From positions 1-64,000 of the forward strand of contig CASFNA010000016.1 in the NCBI GenBank assembly GCA_949295905.1: DNA of 64,000 bases. Reading direction: 5' to 3'. Made by a program: the position numbers and the translations under genes. Of this stretch, positions 44,869 to 51,896 are shown piece after piece; the stretch's first letter is position 1, and each line of letters begins with the position of its first letter. The stretch comes from an uncultured Prevotellaceae bacterium (GTDB lineage Bacteria > Bacteroidota > Bacteroidia > Bacteroidales > Bacteroidaceae). Below the pieces are notes generated by a model. That model made no database searches. It was not told the DNA's origin and saw nothing but the letters and a program-made list of their open reading frames with translations.

Positions 44869-45684
44869 GTCCACTGTTATGTCGCTTACCTCGGTTATGT
44901 GGTCGAGCCATCCGTTCATCACCACGGCCGGAGAGTGGGTCGTCAGTATCACTTGTACGTTGGGGTTGAGCTCGAGCACGAGGTCGATGAGCCTCTTCTG
45001 CCAGTCCACGTGCAGGCTCACCTCCGGCTCGTCCATGAACAGGACGTAAGGCTGCATGTCCTCGATGAGCACCGTAAGGAGTATGGCCAGCATCTGTTTC
45101 TCGCCGCTCGACAGCTGGTAGGGGTACAGCATCTCGCCGATTTGCGAGAAACGTATCTCGTTCTCCGTCCTGACAATGCGCTTGCCCGTGTATGAGAAGA
45201 GGTCGTCTATCATGTCCTGGAACTTTTTTTTCTGCGCGCTGATTAGCTGCGCCTGCTCGGCGGCATCGTCCGCGCCGCTTTGCAGCACGGAGATTATGCG
45301 GTTGCCTATGTTCACCTGGTAGTCGAGAAACTTCCTCTGGAGCTTGAACAGCTGCCAGTCAAGCTCGGTCACGAGGTTCGCCCCCACCTCGGTCAGCATG
45401 TCTGCGTTTAGCAGGGGGCGGTCGAACGAGCGGATTACGTCATACCTTATGAAGTTGGCGTCGGCCGGGCTGGGCGTTATGTGCACGCCTTTCAGCAGGT
45501 GGGCGGTGATGTCTCCCTGCGGCCCTATGCTGCGCACGAGCTTGTTCAGTATGGTACTCTTGCCCACTCCGTTGATGCCGCTAAGTATGTTTACGCGCCT
45601 GTCAAGCTGCCATGTGATGTGATGGCGGCCGCTCCAGAGCGATTCTATCTCTATGGACGATATGTATTCGGCGAATTTCTGCAT
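44863..45684 (-). CDS. ABC-type AAA ATPase, AriA/OLD-like
   Basis: A 273-residue SMC/ABC-fold ATPase. I start at the ATG at 45684 (M-Q-K-F-A-E-Y-I). Walker A S-G-I-N-G-V-G-K-S-T is near residue 36, the signature L-S-S-G-E-K-Q near 194, Walker B Y-V-L-F-M-D-E-P-E near 218 and the H-loop L-T-T-H-S-P near 250. It is small, with only a short helical insert between the two halves. Together with the downstream DUF4435 protein it has the plan of PARIS or a split OLD nuclease. Its promoter is one of three copies of a repeated module. Confidence 0.8.
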   Translation of the reverse strand: MQKFAEYISSIEIESLWSGRHHITWQLDRRVNILSGINGVGKSTILNKLVRSIGPQGDITAHLLKGVHITPSPADANFIRYDVIRSFDRPLLNADMLTEVGANLVTELDWQLFKLQRKFLDYQVNIGNRIISVLQSGADDAAEQAQLISAQKKKFQDMIDDLFSYTGKRIVRTENEIRFSQIGEMLYPYQLSSGEKQMLAILLTVLIEDMQPYVLFMDEPEVSLHVDWQKRLIDLVLELNPNVQVILTTHSPAVVMNGWLDHITEVSDITVDN

Positions 45685-45785
45685 GGCAATAGTAATAGAT
45701 TTAAACCTGTTTTTATGTGCAAAAGACAATGCCGGTGGCGGGAGGCAGGCCGGTCAAAAGCCTCCCGTCGCTGATTATCTATCGG

Positions 45786-45850
45786 CAAAGATAATACAAG
45801 GCGGCCTAAAAACAAAATAAAACAGGAAGAAACGAAGTTTTTATTTTGCC
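45786..45850 (-). promoter_or_regulatory. Promoter of the ATPase-DUF4435 pair, repeated module
   Basis: Minus strand: TTTG (45813-45816), 19-bp spacer, TATCTTTG (45786-45793). It is preceded by GCAAAATAAAAACTT, CGTTTCTT and GTTTTATTTTG as at the dxs and C1 peptidase promoters. Confidence 0.8.
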
Positions 45851-45969
45851 GCCGCTCATGCCACGTCAGGCTTCATTAGATGCCGGTTGGCCGTGCTGCC
45901 AGCCGTCAGGACGACCTCCGCCGTAGGCTTGCGGCTAACTGTCTGGTAATCAGCCGCTTTCCGAAAGGC

Positions 45970-46060
45970 CGCAAATCGCCATGCAAAAGACCGTGAATTG
46001 CATTGTGAAAGGCCGTCTTTCACCGCCCGATATGCCGTCTCTTGCAAAACGGTATGTGGC
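45970..46060. repeat. Intergenic repeat array, locus 2
   Basis: GCAAAAGACCGTGAATTGCA, GTGAAAGGCCGTCTTTCAC and GATATGCCGTCTCTTGCAAAA. It matches locus 1 in unit order, including the GATATGCCGT block. It lies in the divergent gap between the ATPase gene and the C1 peptidase gene. Confidence 0.6.
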
Positions 46061-46157
46061 ATGTGCTCCTGCGGAGTGTCGCTGCTTGTCCGCGCCGCGC
46101 TTGTTCCCCCGCATTGAGGCGGCTTGCCTTCGCATGGGACAAGCAACGCCTCGTGCG

Positions 46158-46220
46158 TGAAAATAAAAAATTGTTTCGCCCGCTTTTATTTTGCATTCCG
46201 CTCGGTTTGCATTATCTTTG
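46158..46220 (+). promoter_or_regulatory. C1 peptidase promoter, repeated module
   Basis: GTGAAAATAAAAAATTG, then CGCTTTTATTTTGCATTCCG. TTTG at 46190-46193, 19-bp spacer, TATCTTTG at 46213-46220. Closely similar to the dxs promoter. Confidence 0.8.
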
Positions 46221-46237
46221 TAGCCAAAATAAATCTA

Positions 46238-47659
46238 ATGAATATGAACAAGACAAAGACATTTATCCTTTCAGGCTTCGTGCTGGCGGCCATGTCGCTG
46301 CCTGCCGCGGCACAGACTAAGGACGGCGGCATATCAAAGGATATGCTCACGGGCATCAGGCAGGCGCAACAGTGCATGCAGGGCGACCGCGCCCTGCGCA
46401 ACGCCTTGGCCGGCAACAGCATCGACGCGCTGGCCAAGAACTACGCCAACAACGGCAAGGTGGACACTTACTTCAGCGTGGAGACGCCATTGCAGAGCAT
46501 CACCGACCAGAAGCAGAGCGGCCGCTGCTGGATGTTCAGCGGCTTCAACGTGCTGCGCTCGGCGTTCGCACAGCGCACCGACTCGCTCACCGTAGAGCTG
46601 TCACAGGCTTACCTCTTCTTCTACGACCAGCTGGAGAAGGCCAACCTATTCCTGCAAGGCGTGGTGGACTGCGCCGACAAGCCCATTGAAGACGAGCGCG
46701 TGCGCTTCTTCTTCAAGAGCCCCATCAACGACGGAGGCACCTATTGCGGCGTGGCCGACCTCGTGTCGAAGTACGGACTTGTGCCCGCCGAGGTGATGCC
46801 CGAGACTTATTCGGCCGAGAATACGGCGCGCATGGCACAGCTGCTGAAGTCGAAGCTGCGCGAGTACGGCCTCAAGCTGCGCTCCATGGCGGCCGCAGGC
46901 AAGACGCAGGCCGACATCAACAAGGAGAAGACAGCCATGCTCGCCACCGTCTACCGTATGCTCGCGCTCACGATAGGAGAGCCCGTACAGGAGTTCACCT
47001 ACGCCTTCAAGAACAAGCAGGGGCGCACCGTTACCGGAGCGAAGACGTACAACCCGATGACGTTCGCCGCCGAAATAATGGTCGACACGCCCGTCATGGG
47101 CTCGTTCATAATGGTGATGAACGACCCGCGCCGCGAGTATTACAAGACATACGAGGTGGAGTATGACCGCCATACGTATGACGGCACCAACTGGAAGTAC
47201 CTCAACCTGCCCATGGAAGACATCGCGCAGCTGGCAATAGCGTCGCTGAAAGACGGCAGGAAGATGTACAGCTCGTACGACGTTGGCAAGTTCCTCGACA
47301 ACAAGCGCGGCTATTGCGACCTCAAGAACTACGACTATGGCACGCTCTTCGGCACCGACTTCGCCATGAACAAGGCCGAGCGCATAATGACATACGACAG
47401 CGGTTCCACCCACGCCATGACCCTCACGGCGGTCAACCTCGACAAGGACGGCAAGCCGTTGATGTGGAAAGTGGAGAACAGCTGGGGCGCGGACTACGGC
47501 CAGAAGGGCTGCCTCGTGATGACTAACGACTGGTTCAACGAGTACATGTTCCGCCTTGTGGTTGACAAGAAGTATGTTCCGGCCAAGATGCTGAAGCAAT
47601 ACGAGCAGAAGCCCGTAATGCTGATGCCGGAAGACCCGCTGTTCCTGCCGGACGAATAG
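46238..47659 (+). CDS. Exported C1B (bleomycin hydrolase-like) cysteine aminopeptidase
   Basis: Papain-fold peptidase of the PepC/bleomycin hydrolase family, 473 residues from the ATG at 46238 (a second ATG at 46244 is equally possible). A signal peptide is visible (F-I-L-S-G-F-V-L-A-A-M, cut after A-A-A-Q), so it acts in the periplasm or outside, unlike cytoplasmic PepC. The catalytic triad can be read: Q-S-G-R-C-W-M-F-S (Cys near 95), S-T-H-A-M-T-L (His near 390) and V-E-N-S-W-G (Asn near 412). Likely role: trimming of imported peptides. It converges on ddh through a strong terminator. Confidence 0.9.
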   Translation: MNMNKTKTFILSGFVLAAMSLPAAAQTKDGGISKDMLTGIRQAQQCMQGDRALRNALAGNSIDALAKNYANNGKVDTYFSVETPLQSITDQKQSGRCWMFSGFNVLRSAFAQRTDSLTVELSQAYLFFYDQLEKANLFLQGVVDCADKPIEDERVRFFFKSPINDGGTYCGVADLVSKYGLVPAEVMPETYSAENTARMAQLLKSKLREYGLKLRSMAAAGKTQADINKEKTAMLATVYRMLALTIGEPVQEFTYAFKNKQGRTVTGAKTYNPMTFAAEIMVDTPVMGSFIMVMNDPRREYYKTYEVEYDRHTYDGTNWKYLNLPMEDIAQLAIASLKDGRKMYSSYDVGKFLDNKRGYCDLKNYDYGTLFGTDFAMNKAERIMTYDSGSTHAMTLTAVNLDKDGKPLMWKVENSWGADYGQKGCLVMTNDWFNEYMFRLVVDKKYVPAKMLKQYEQKPVMLMPEDPLFLPDE

Positions 47660-47662
47660 AAA

Positions 47663-47851
47663 CCCACCCCATCCCTCCCGAAGGGAGTGGGCTTGATGTG
47701 TTTCGCTGTTTTTCTTGATGTTTATAAAAGGAACGTGGGAGAAAGCCAAATTACTTTCTCCCACGTTCCTTTTATTTTGTATATCAGCAAAACGTTGACG
47801 TTATCCACAAAAGCATTCTAAGCTCCCTCCCTTCGGGAGGGTTGGGGTGGG
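47663..47851. repeat. 25-bp inverted repeat pair around a terminator
   Basis: CCCACCCCATCCCTCCCGAA... (47663-47687) and its complement at 47827-47851 (one mismatch) sit just inside the ends of two convergent genes and enclose the terminator at 47724-47775. Confidence 0.75.
47724..47775. terminator. Bidirectional terminator between C1 peptidase and ddh
   Basis: A perfect 22-bp stem (47724-47745 with 47754-47775; core GGAACGTGGGAGAAAG) around an 8-nt loop, with A/T-rich stem ends on both sides. Confidence 0.92.
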
Positions 47852-47854
47852 GCT

Positions 47855-48754
47855 TTACACCAGATGTGCCACCCACTCGTCCCTGTCGCCGGGCAGAAGG
47901 TCAACCACGGGCAGCTCAATCATGGTGTAGCAGCCGGGCTGCTGGCGCATTGACGCGCGCGCCACGTTGACGAGTACCTGCGCGGTGAGCGCCGGGTTGT
48001 TGATGCTCATGTCAAACTCGAAGCGCTGGTTCTGCGTCTTTCCGCTTACGCCTTTGCGCACGAGGTTCACTCCGTGGCCCATGTCCTTAACCATGTCAAC
48101 GCTCGGCACCTGGATTACATAGGTCTCGTCGCTGGCGAAGTAGGGGTCTTCCTTTACGGCCTTTGTCACCTCTTCAAGGCTTGCGCCTTCTTCCAGTTCT
48201 ACGTAAACCATGCGGCGGTGTATGCCTTCGCCCTTGGGCACGGTCAGCGAGAGGGCGTCCTTCACGCCCTTCTTGGAGCGCACGCATACGGAGTGGCCCA
48301 TGCTCATGCCCGGACCGAAGTTTGTATATGTGATGCCTTTCGGCGCGAGGCTCTCCAGGAGGGTGCGCACGATGCTGTCCGAGCCCGGGTCCCATCCGGC
48401 CGAGATTACCGCTACGCGGCCATGCTCCTTGCAGAGCTTCATGAGGTTCTGGCGGTACTGGGCTATGCCTGTGTGTATGTCGTAGCTGTCAACGGTGTTG
48501 ATGCCCAGCGGCAGTATTTTTGATGCGTACTCCTCGCAGCTGCGCGTAGGGGTGGCGAGGATGGCCACATCGACGTCCTTCAGCTCGGTTATGTCCTTCA
48601 CCACGTCGTACTGCGCCAGTTCGGCTGGCTTGTCGGCCGCCCCGTTGCGCCTTACTATTCCTGCTATTTCAAAGTCGGGAGCGGCTTCAAGAGCCTCTAC
48701 CGTAAACTTGCCTATGTTGCCGTAGCCTACTACGGCCGCTCTGATTTTCTTCAT
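47855..48754 (-). CDS. ddh: meso-Diaminopimelate D-dehydrogenase
   Basis: NADPH enzyme that makes meso-diaminopimelate from tetrahydrodipicolinate in one step, for lysine and peptidoglycan. At 299 residues it fits the family (about 300-326). The N-terminal Rossmann motif V-V-G-Y-G-N-I-G is at residues 8-15, followed by C-x-x-Y-A-S near 64. The W-D-P-G-S-D-S segment near 120 and F-G-P-G-M-S-M-G-H near 146 mark the substrate site. It is a lone gene with a TAACTTTG -7 box at 48796-48803. Confidence 0.94.
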   Translation of the reverse strand: MKKIRAAVVGYGNIGKFTVEALEAAPDFEIAGIVRRNGAADKPAELAQYDVVKDITELKDVDVAILATPTRSCEEYASKILPLGINTVDSYDIHTGIAQYRQNLMKLCKEHGRVAVISAGWDPGSDSIVRTLLESLAPKGITYTNFGPGMSMGHSVCVRSKKGVKDALSLTVPKGEGIHRRMVYVELEEGASLEEVTKAVKEDPYFASDETYVIQVPSVDMVKDMGHGVNLVRKGVSGKTQNQRFEFDMSINNPALTAQVLVNVARASMRQQPGCYTMIELPVVDLLPGDRDEWVAHLV

Positions 48755-48795
48755 GTTTGCGTAAATGTTTTAGTGTATTCTTGTTTTTAGGAGTG

Positions 48796-48803
48796 CAAAG
48801 TTA
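48796..48803 (-). promoter_or_regulatory. -7 box of ddh
   Basis: TAACTTTG on the minus strand, about 40 bp before the start codon. Confidence 0.5.
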
Positions 48804-48919
48804 ATAAGTTCGCAGGTAATTGCAGCATCACTGTGATATAAGAAATGTAAAAAATGTGCGAATGTTGCGGTTTGTTTGTTTTCCGGCGGTAAATGTAACG
48901 GATTGCAAGCGTGCCGGTG

Positions 48920-49015
48920 CCGTTCTCTGAAAGACGGCAAATAGCGTGGCGAAAGGCCGTCTTTGACAATGCAAAAGGTGGCCTTTCGAGTTACGAAAGG
49001 CCACCTTTAAGATTG
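48920..49015. repeat. Intergenic repeat array, locus 3
   Basis: GAAAGACGGC, GAAAGGCCGTCTTTGAC, AAAAGGTGGCCTTTCG and GAAAGGCCACCTTT in close succession. The last pair forms a clear hairpin next to the stop of the M6 protease gene and may serve as its terminator. Confidence 0.65.
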
Positions 49016-49028
49016 TAAGTTGTCGCGG

Positions 49029-51860
49029 TTATTTTACGATAACCTTGTGTATGAATGTGCGGTCGGCCGATTTCACTTTCACTATGTACATTCCGGCCGC
49101 GCCTACGTTGACCTGTGCGTTGCCGCCTGCGGTTGTCCTTACGCCTTTGGCTGCAATCTTTCCGTCGGCCGAGCAGATGTCGGTCTCGCCGCTGTTGGCG
49201 GTGGTTATGTGTATCGTCGTGCCGTCGGCATATACCCTGACGCCGCTCTCGGCGCCGGTCTCGGTTATGCCCGTGCCGGTGATGTTGACCGTTGTGCTGA
49301 TTACTTTCGACTCGTTTTCTCCCTCATACAGCGATACAATGCCGTAAGTGTGGCTGCCTTCGGCCACGTTGCCGTCGATGAATATGCCCGTCGAAGTGAA
49401 GCCTATCGGCTCGTTGTCGCGGTAGACGTTGAATCCGAGAGGGTATGCCGCGTCTGCCATAGGGTCGTAGTCGGGGTTGAACACGGGGCTTTCGCCCGGA
49501 GTGAAGTCGCTCGCCGTCGGCGTGTAAGGTTCAAGCTCGGCCCTTATGAATACGTTGCCGGCGAGCAGGTCGCTGCGCCATTCGCTGTCGATGAGCACGA
49601 GGTTGCCCAGTCCGGGGTCGTAGGTGGTTCCGTCGTAGAGCAGCGGAACGTAGCCCATTGTGCTCTCGGCGGCGAAGCCTATGTAGTAGTCGTAGCCGGG
49701 CTCGATGGCCACCGGCTCCTTAAGCTTAAGCGTGCGCCATTGGCCCGAGCCGTATTCCGACGCGTCGCGCTCGCTTATCACTTCGGGCGTGCCTCCCGCC
49801 TCGGCCCTGTATACGCGCAGCTTGTAGCTTACTTCGCGCTGCGAGCTGAACGGCAGGAACTCCAGCGACGTTATGGTGTAGCCGTTGTATGTTGCCAGGT
49901 CTTTTGCGTTGAATCGCTGCGCGATGTCCATGCTGCCGCCGCTTACGCTCGATATTACGGCCGACTGACTGGCGGCGTCGATGTCGGGGTTCATGCGTGT
50001 CAGCGTTGTGTTCAGCTCCCATGTCAGCGTCACTTCATGCCCGTTGACCGATTTGCTTACTTTCGTAATCTTGTTCTCAGGCACTCTGACCGAGCTTTGA
50101 GCGAAAGGCGAATACAGGCCGTTGTCATATTCCACATCGACCTTGTATGTCGCGGTGGTCGATGTCAGTCCGTTGTCTACGTATTGCAGCTCTTCGGTCT
50201 CCTTTATTAGCTCGTCTCCGCGGAACACCCTGTACGCCTTGACTCCTTCCTCGTCGGGGGCTTCCCATGATACGGTCACTATGCCGCGTCGTGCCGTGGC
50301 CGTAAGGTTCTTGACCGTGGCAGGTGCTTCGGCCTTGACGAAGTTGAACGACGCCGTGCCGTCGGCCTTCATGCCTGTAAGCGAGAAGTAGGCGAACTTC
50401 CCGTCGTTTGAATGCGTTGAAGGCAGCGTGGCGTCAGAGAATTCGGTAACGCCCTCCTCGCCGGGGAACGGCGCCCCCGCGCTGTTGATGTCGCCGTAAG
50501 ACAGCGGCGTAGTGCCGGGGTCTCCGTCGGCCGATGCGCACACGGTGTAAAGCCCTTGCCTGTAGTCGGCGTTGACGGAGTTCATGCCCATTCTCTCCCT
50601 AAGACGCTCTTCGTCGGCGTGGTAGATGATGAGGCCTTCGCCCGGCAGCGCGCGGTCGAAGCCCGTGCGGGTCCTGTTCTCGATGACGAAGTAGTCGCCC
50701 TCACGCATTGTCGGGGCGATGTAGCCCGCCGCTTCGTCTGAAGCCGCCGGCATGTCGCTTACGGTGCATGTCTCGGTGAGGTATTTCGGTGTCACCCATC
50801 CGAACTGCATCTTCTGCCACATGTTGATGTGCGACGGCGAGTCTCCCGGCTGTTGGTACTCATTCCAGATGCCGCCCGACATGAGGTCCCACGCCCCTGT
50901 GCCCTCGAACATTCCTCCGCTCTGCTCGTAATCGACGTCGTAGAAGTCGGGAGCACCGAGGTTGTGGCCGAACTCGTGGCAGAATACGCCCACCGTAATC
51001 TTCTGTGTCGGGGTGGGGTAGTCCAGCAGTTCGGGCTGTATGGTATATGTGTCGAGCTTTATTCCGTCGGCGTAGATGTCGGCAAGCAGTCCTCCGCTGT
51101 GCGACCATATGTCGCTCGAACTGCCCGTAACCTCGGCTCCCGTGCCTTGGTGTATTATCGAAAGGCCGTCGAGCACGCCGTCGCCGTTGTTGTCAAACTG
51201 GGTGAAGTCCACCTCGCCGTCAATCATCCTCACCGCGTCGGAGATGAGCTGCGTCATGTCCTCCGTGCTGTACGTGTATTTGTTTGACGGCAGTTGAATC
51301 CAGCCAACGACCGTAGTCTCTATGTCAAGCTGGCCGTATGAGTTTTGCAGGAAGTAGTCACGGAAGCATCCCGTTCCGTCGTAGTTTTCCTGGTTCATCA
51401 TCTTGTCGAATTCGGAAGCGTCTATGGTAGGCTTCGTGTCGGCGTAGTTTACGAGCAGCATCAGCAGCTTCCGCTTTCCCGTTGTTGGGAATGTGCTGCC
51501 AATCGACAGGGTGGGGTCACCCGCCAAGAGGGCCTTTGCGCTGACATCCTGCCGCTTTACAAGCTGCGCCTTGGCTTTGGCTGCGGTGTCGTTGCCGCGG
51601 TATGTCACGGTTGAAGCCTTCAGTTTGTCGCCGTCTTTCACGGCATACATCAGGTAACCGTCGTCCGCACGCTTGAGCAGATAGCCTTCGGCGGACTCCA
51701 TCCAGTGGCGTTTCTCGTCGCCACGGAGCCTGTACTTCACGATGGTTCCATCCGGCTGAGTATAAGAAATTTCTTTTGGAAATGCCGGTACGGCTTGTAC
51801 CGGCATCCAAAAGAAACTAATCAGGCAGATGGCTAATGACAGTTTTATTAGCTGTTTCAT
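49029..51860 (-). CDS. M6-family metalloprotease with T9SS sorting domain
   Basis: A 943-residue secreted protease. Signal peptide (L-A-I-C-L-I-S-F-F-W), propeptide, then an M6 (immune inhibitor A-like) domain with zinc motif H-E-F-G-H-N-L-G-A-P-D-F near residue 293. At least one fibronectin type III domain follows (about 505-590). A jelly-roll-like region comes next, and the last 80 residues are a type A T9SS sorting domain (G-M-Y-I-V-K-V ... H-K-V-I-V-K). Probably exported by the T9SS, of which SprA at 59146 is a part. It follows the next cargo gene by 36 bp and is in the same operon. Confidence 0.88.
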   Translation of the reverse strand: MKQLIKLSLAICLISFFWMPVQAVPAFPKEISYTQPDGTIVKYRLRGDEKRHWMESAEGYLLKRADDGYLMYAVKDGDKLKASTVTYRGNDTAAKAKAQLVKRQDVSAKALLAGDPTLSIGSTFPTTGKRKLLMLLVNYADTKPTIDASEFDKMMNQENYDGTGCFRDYFLQNSYGQLDIETTVVGWIQLPSNKYTYSTEDMTQLISDAVRMIDGEVDFTQFDNNGDGVLDGLSIIHQGTGAEVTGSSSDIWSHSGGLLADIYADGIKLDTYTIQPELLDYPTPTQKITVGVFCHEFGHNLGAPDFYDVDYEQSGGMFEGTGAWDLMSGGIWNEYQQPGDSPSHINMWQKMQFGWVTPKYLTETCTVSDMPAASDEAAGYIAPTMREGDYFVIENRTRTGFDRALPGEGLIIYHADEERLRERMGMNSVNADYRQGLYTVCASADGDPGTTPLSYGDINSAGAPFPGEEGVTEFSDATLPSTHSNDGKFAYFSLTGMKADGTASFNFVKAEAPATVKNLTATARRGIVTVSWEAPDEEGVKAYRVFRGDELIKETEELQYVDNGLTSTTATYKVDVEYDNGLYSPFAQSSVRVPENKITKVSKSVNGHEVTLTWELNTTLTRMNPDIDAASQSAVISSVSGGSMDIAQRFNAKDLATYNGYTITSLEFLPFSSQREVSYKLRVYRAEAGGTPEVISERDASEYGSGQWRTLKLKEPVAIEPGYDYYIGFAAESTMGYVPLLYDGTTYDPGLGNLVLIDSEWRSDLLAGNVFIRAELEPYTPTASDFTPGESPVFNPDYDPMADAAYPLGFNVYRDNEPIGFTSTGIFIDGNVAEGSHTYGIVSLYEGENESKVISTTVNITGTGITETGAESGVRVYADGTTIHITTANSGETDICSADGKIAAKGVRTTAGGNAQVNVGAAGMYIVKVKSADRTFIHKVIVK

Positions 51861-51896
51861 CTGTTTCTCGATTAAGGTCAGTGTGTCTTGTCGCGC

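Noticed and set aside
45970-46060. Repeat arrays as a CRISPR
   Set aside because: Units vary in spelling, are self-complementary, and lack spacers of regular length; no cas gene is nearby.
46646-47764. Minus-strand frame of about 370 codons opposite the C1 peptidase
   Set aside because: Low-complexity translation rich in Val, His, Arg and Leu, fully shadowing a gene with an intact catalytic triad.
49020-50210. Plus-strand frame of about 396 codons opposite the M6 protease
   Set aside because: Overlaps the sorting and fibronectin domains of the protease; composition typical of an antisense shadow.
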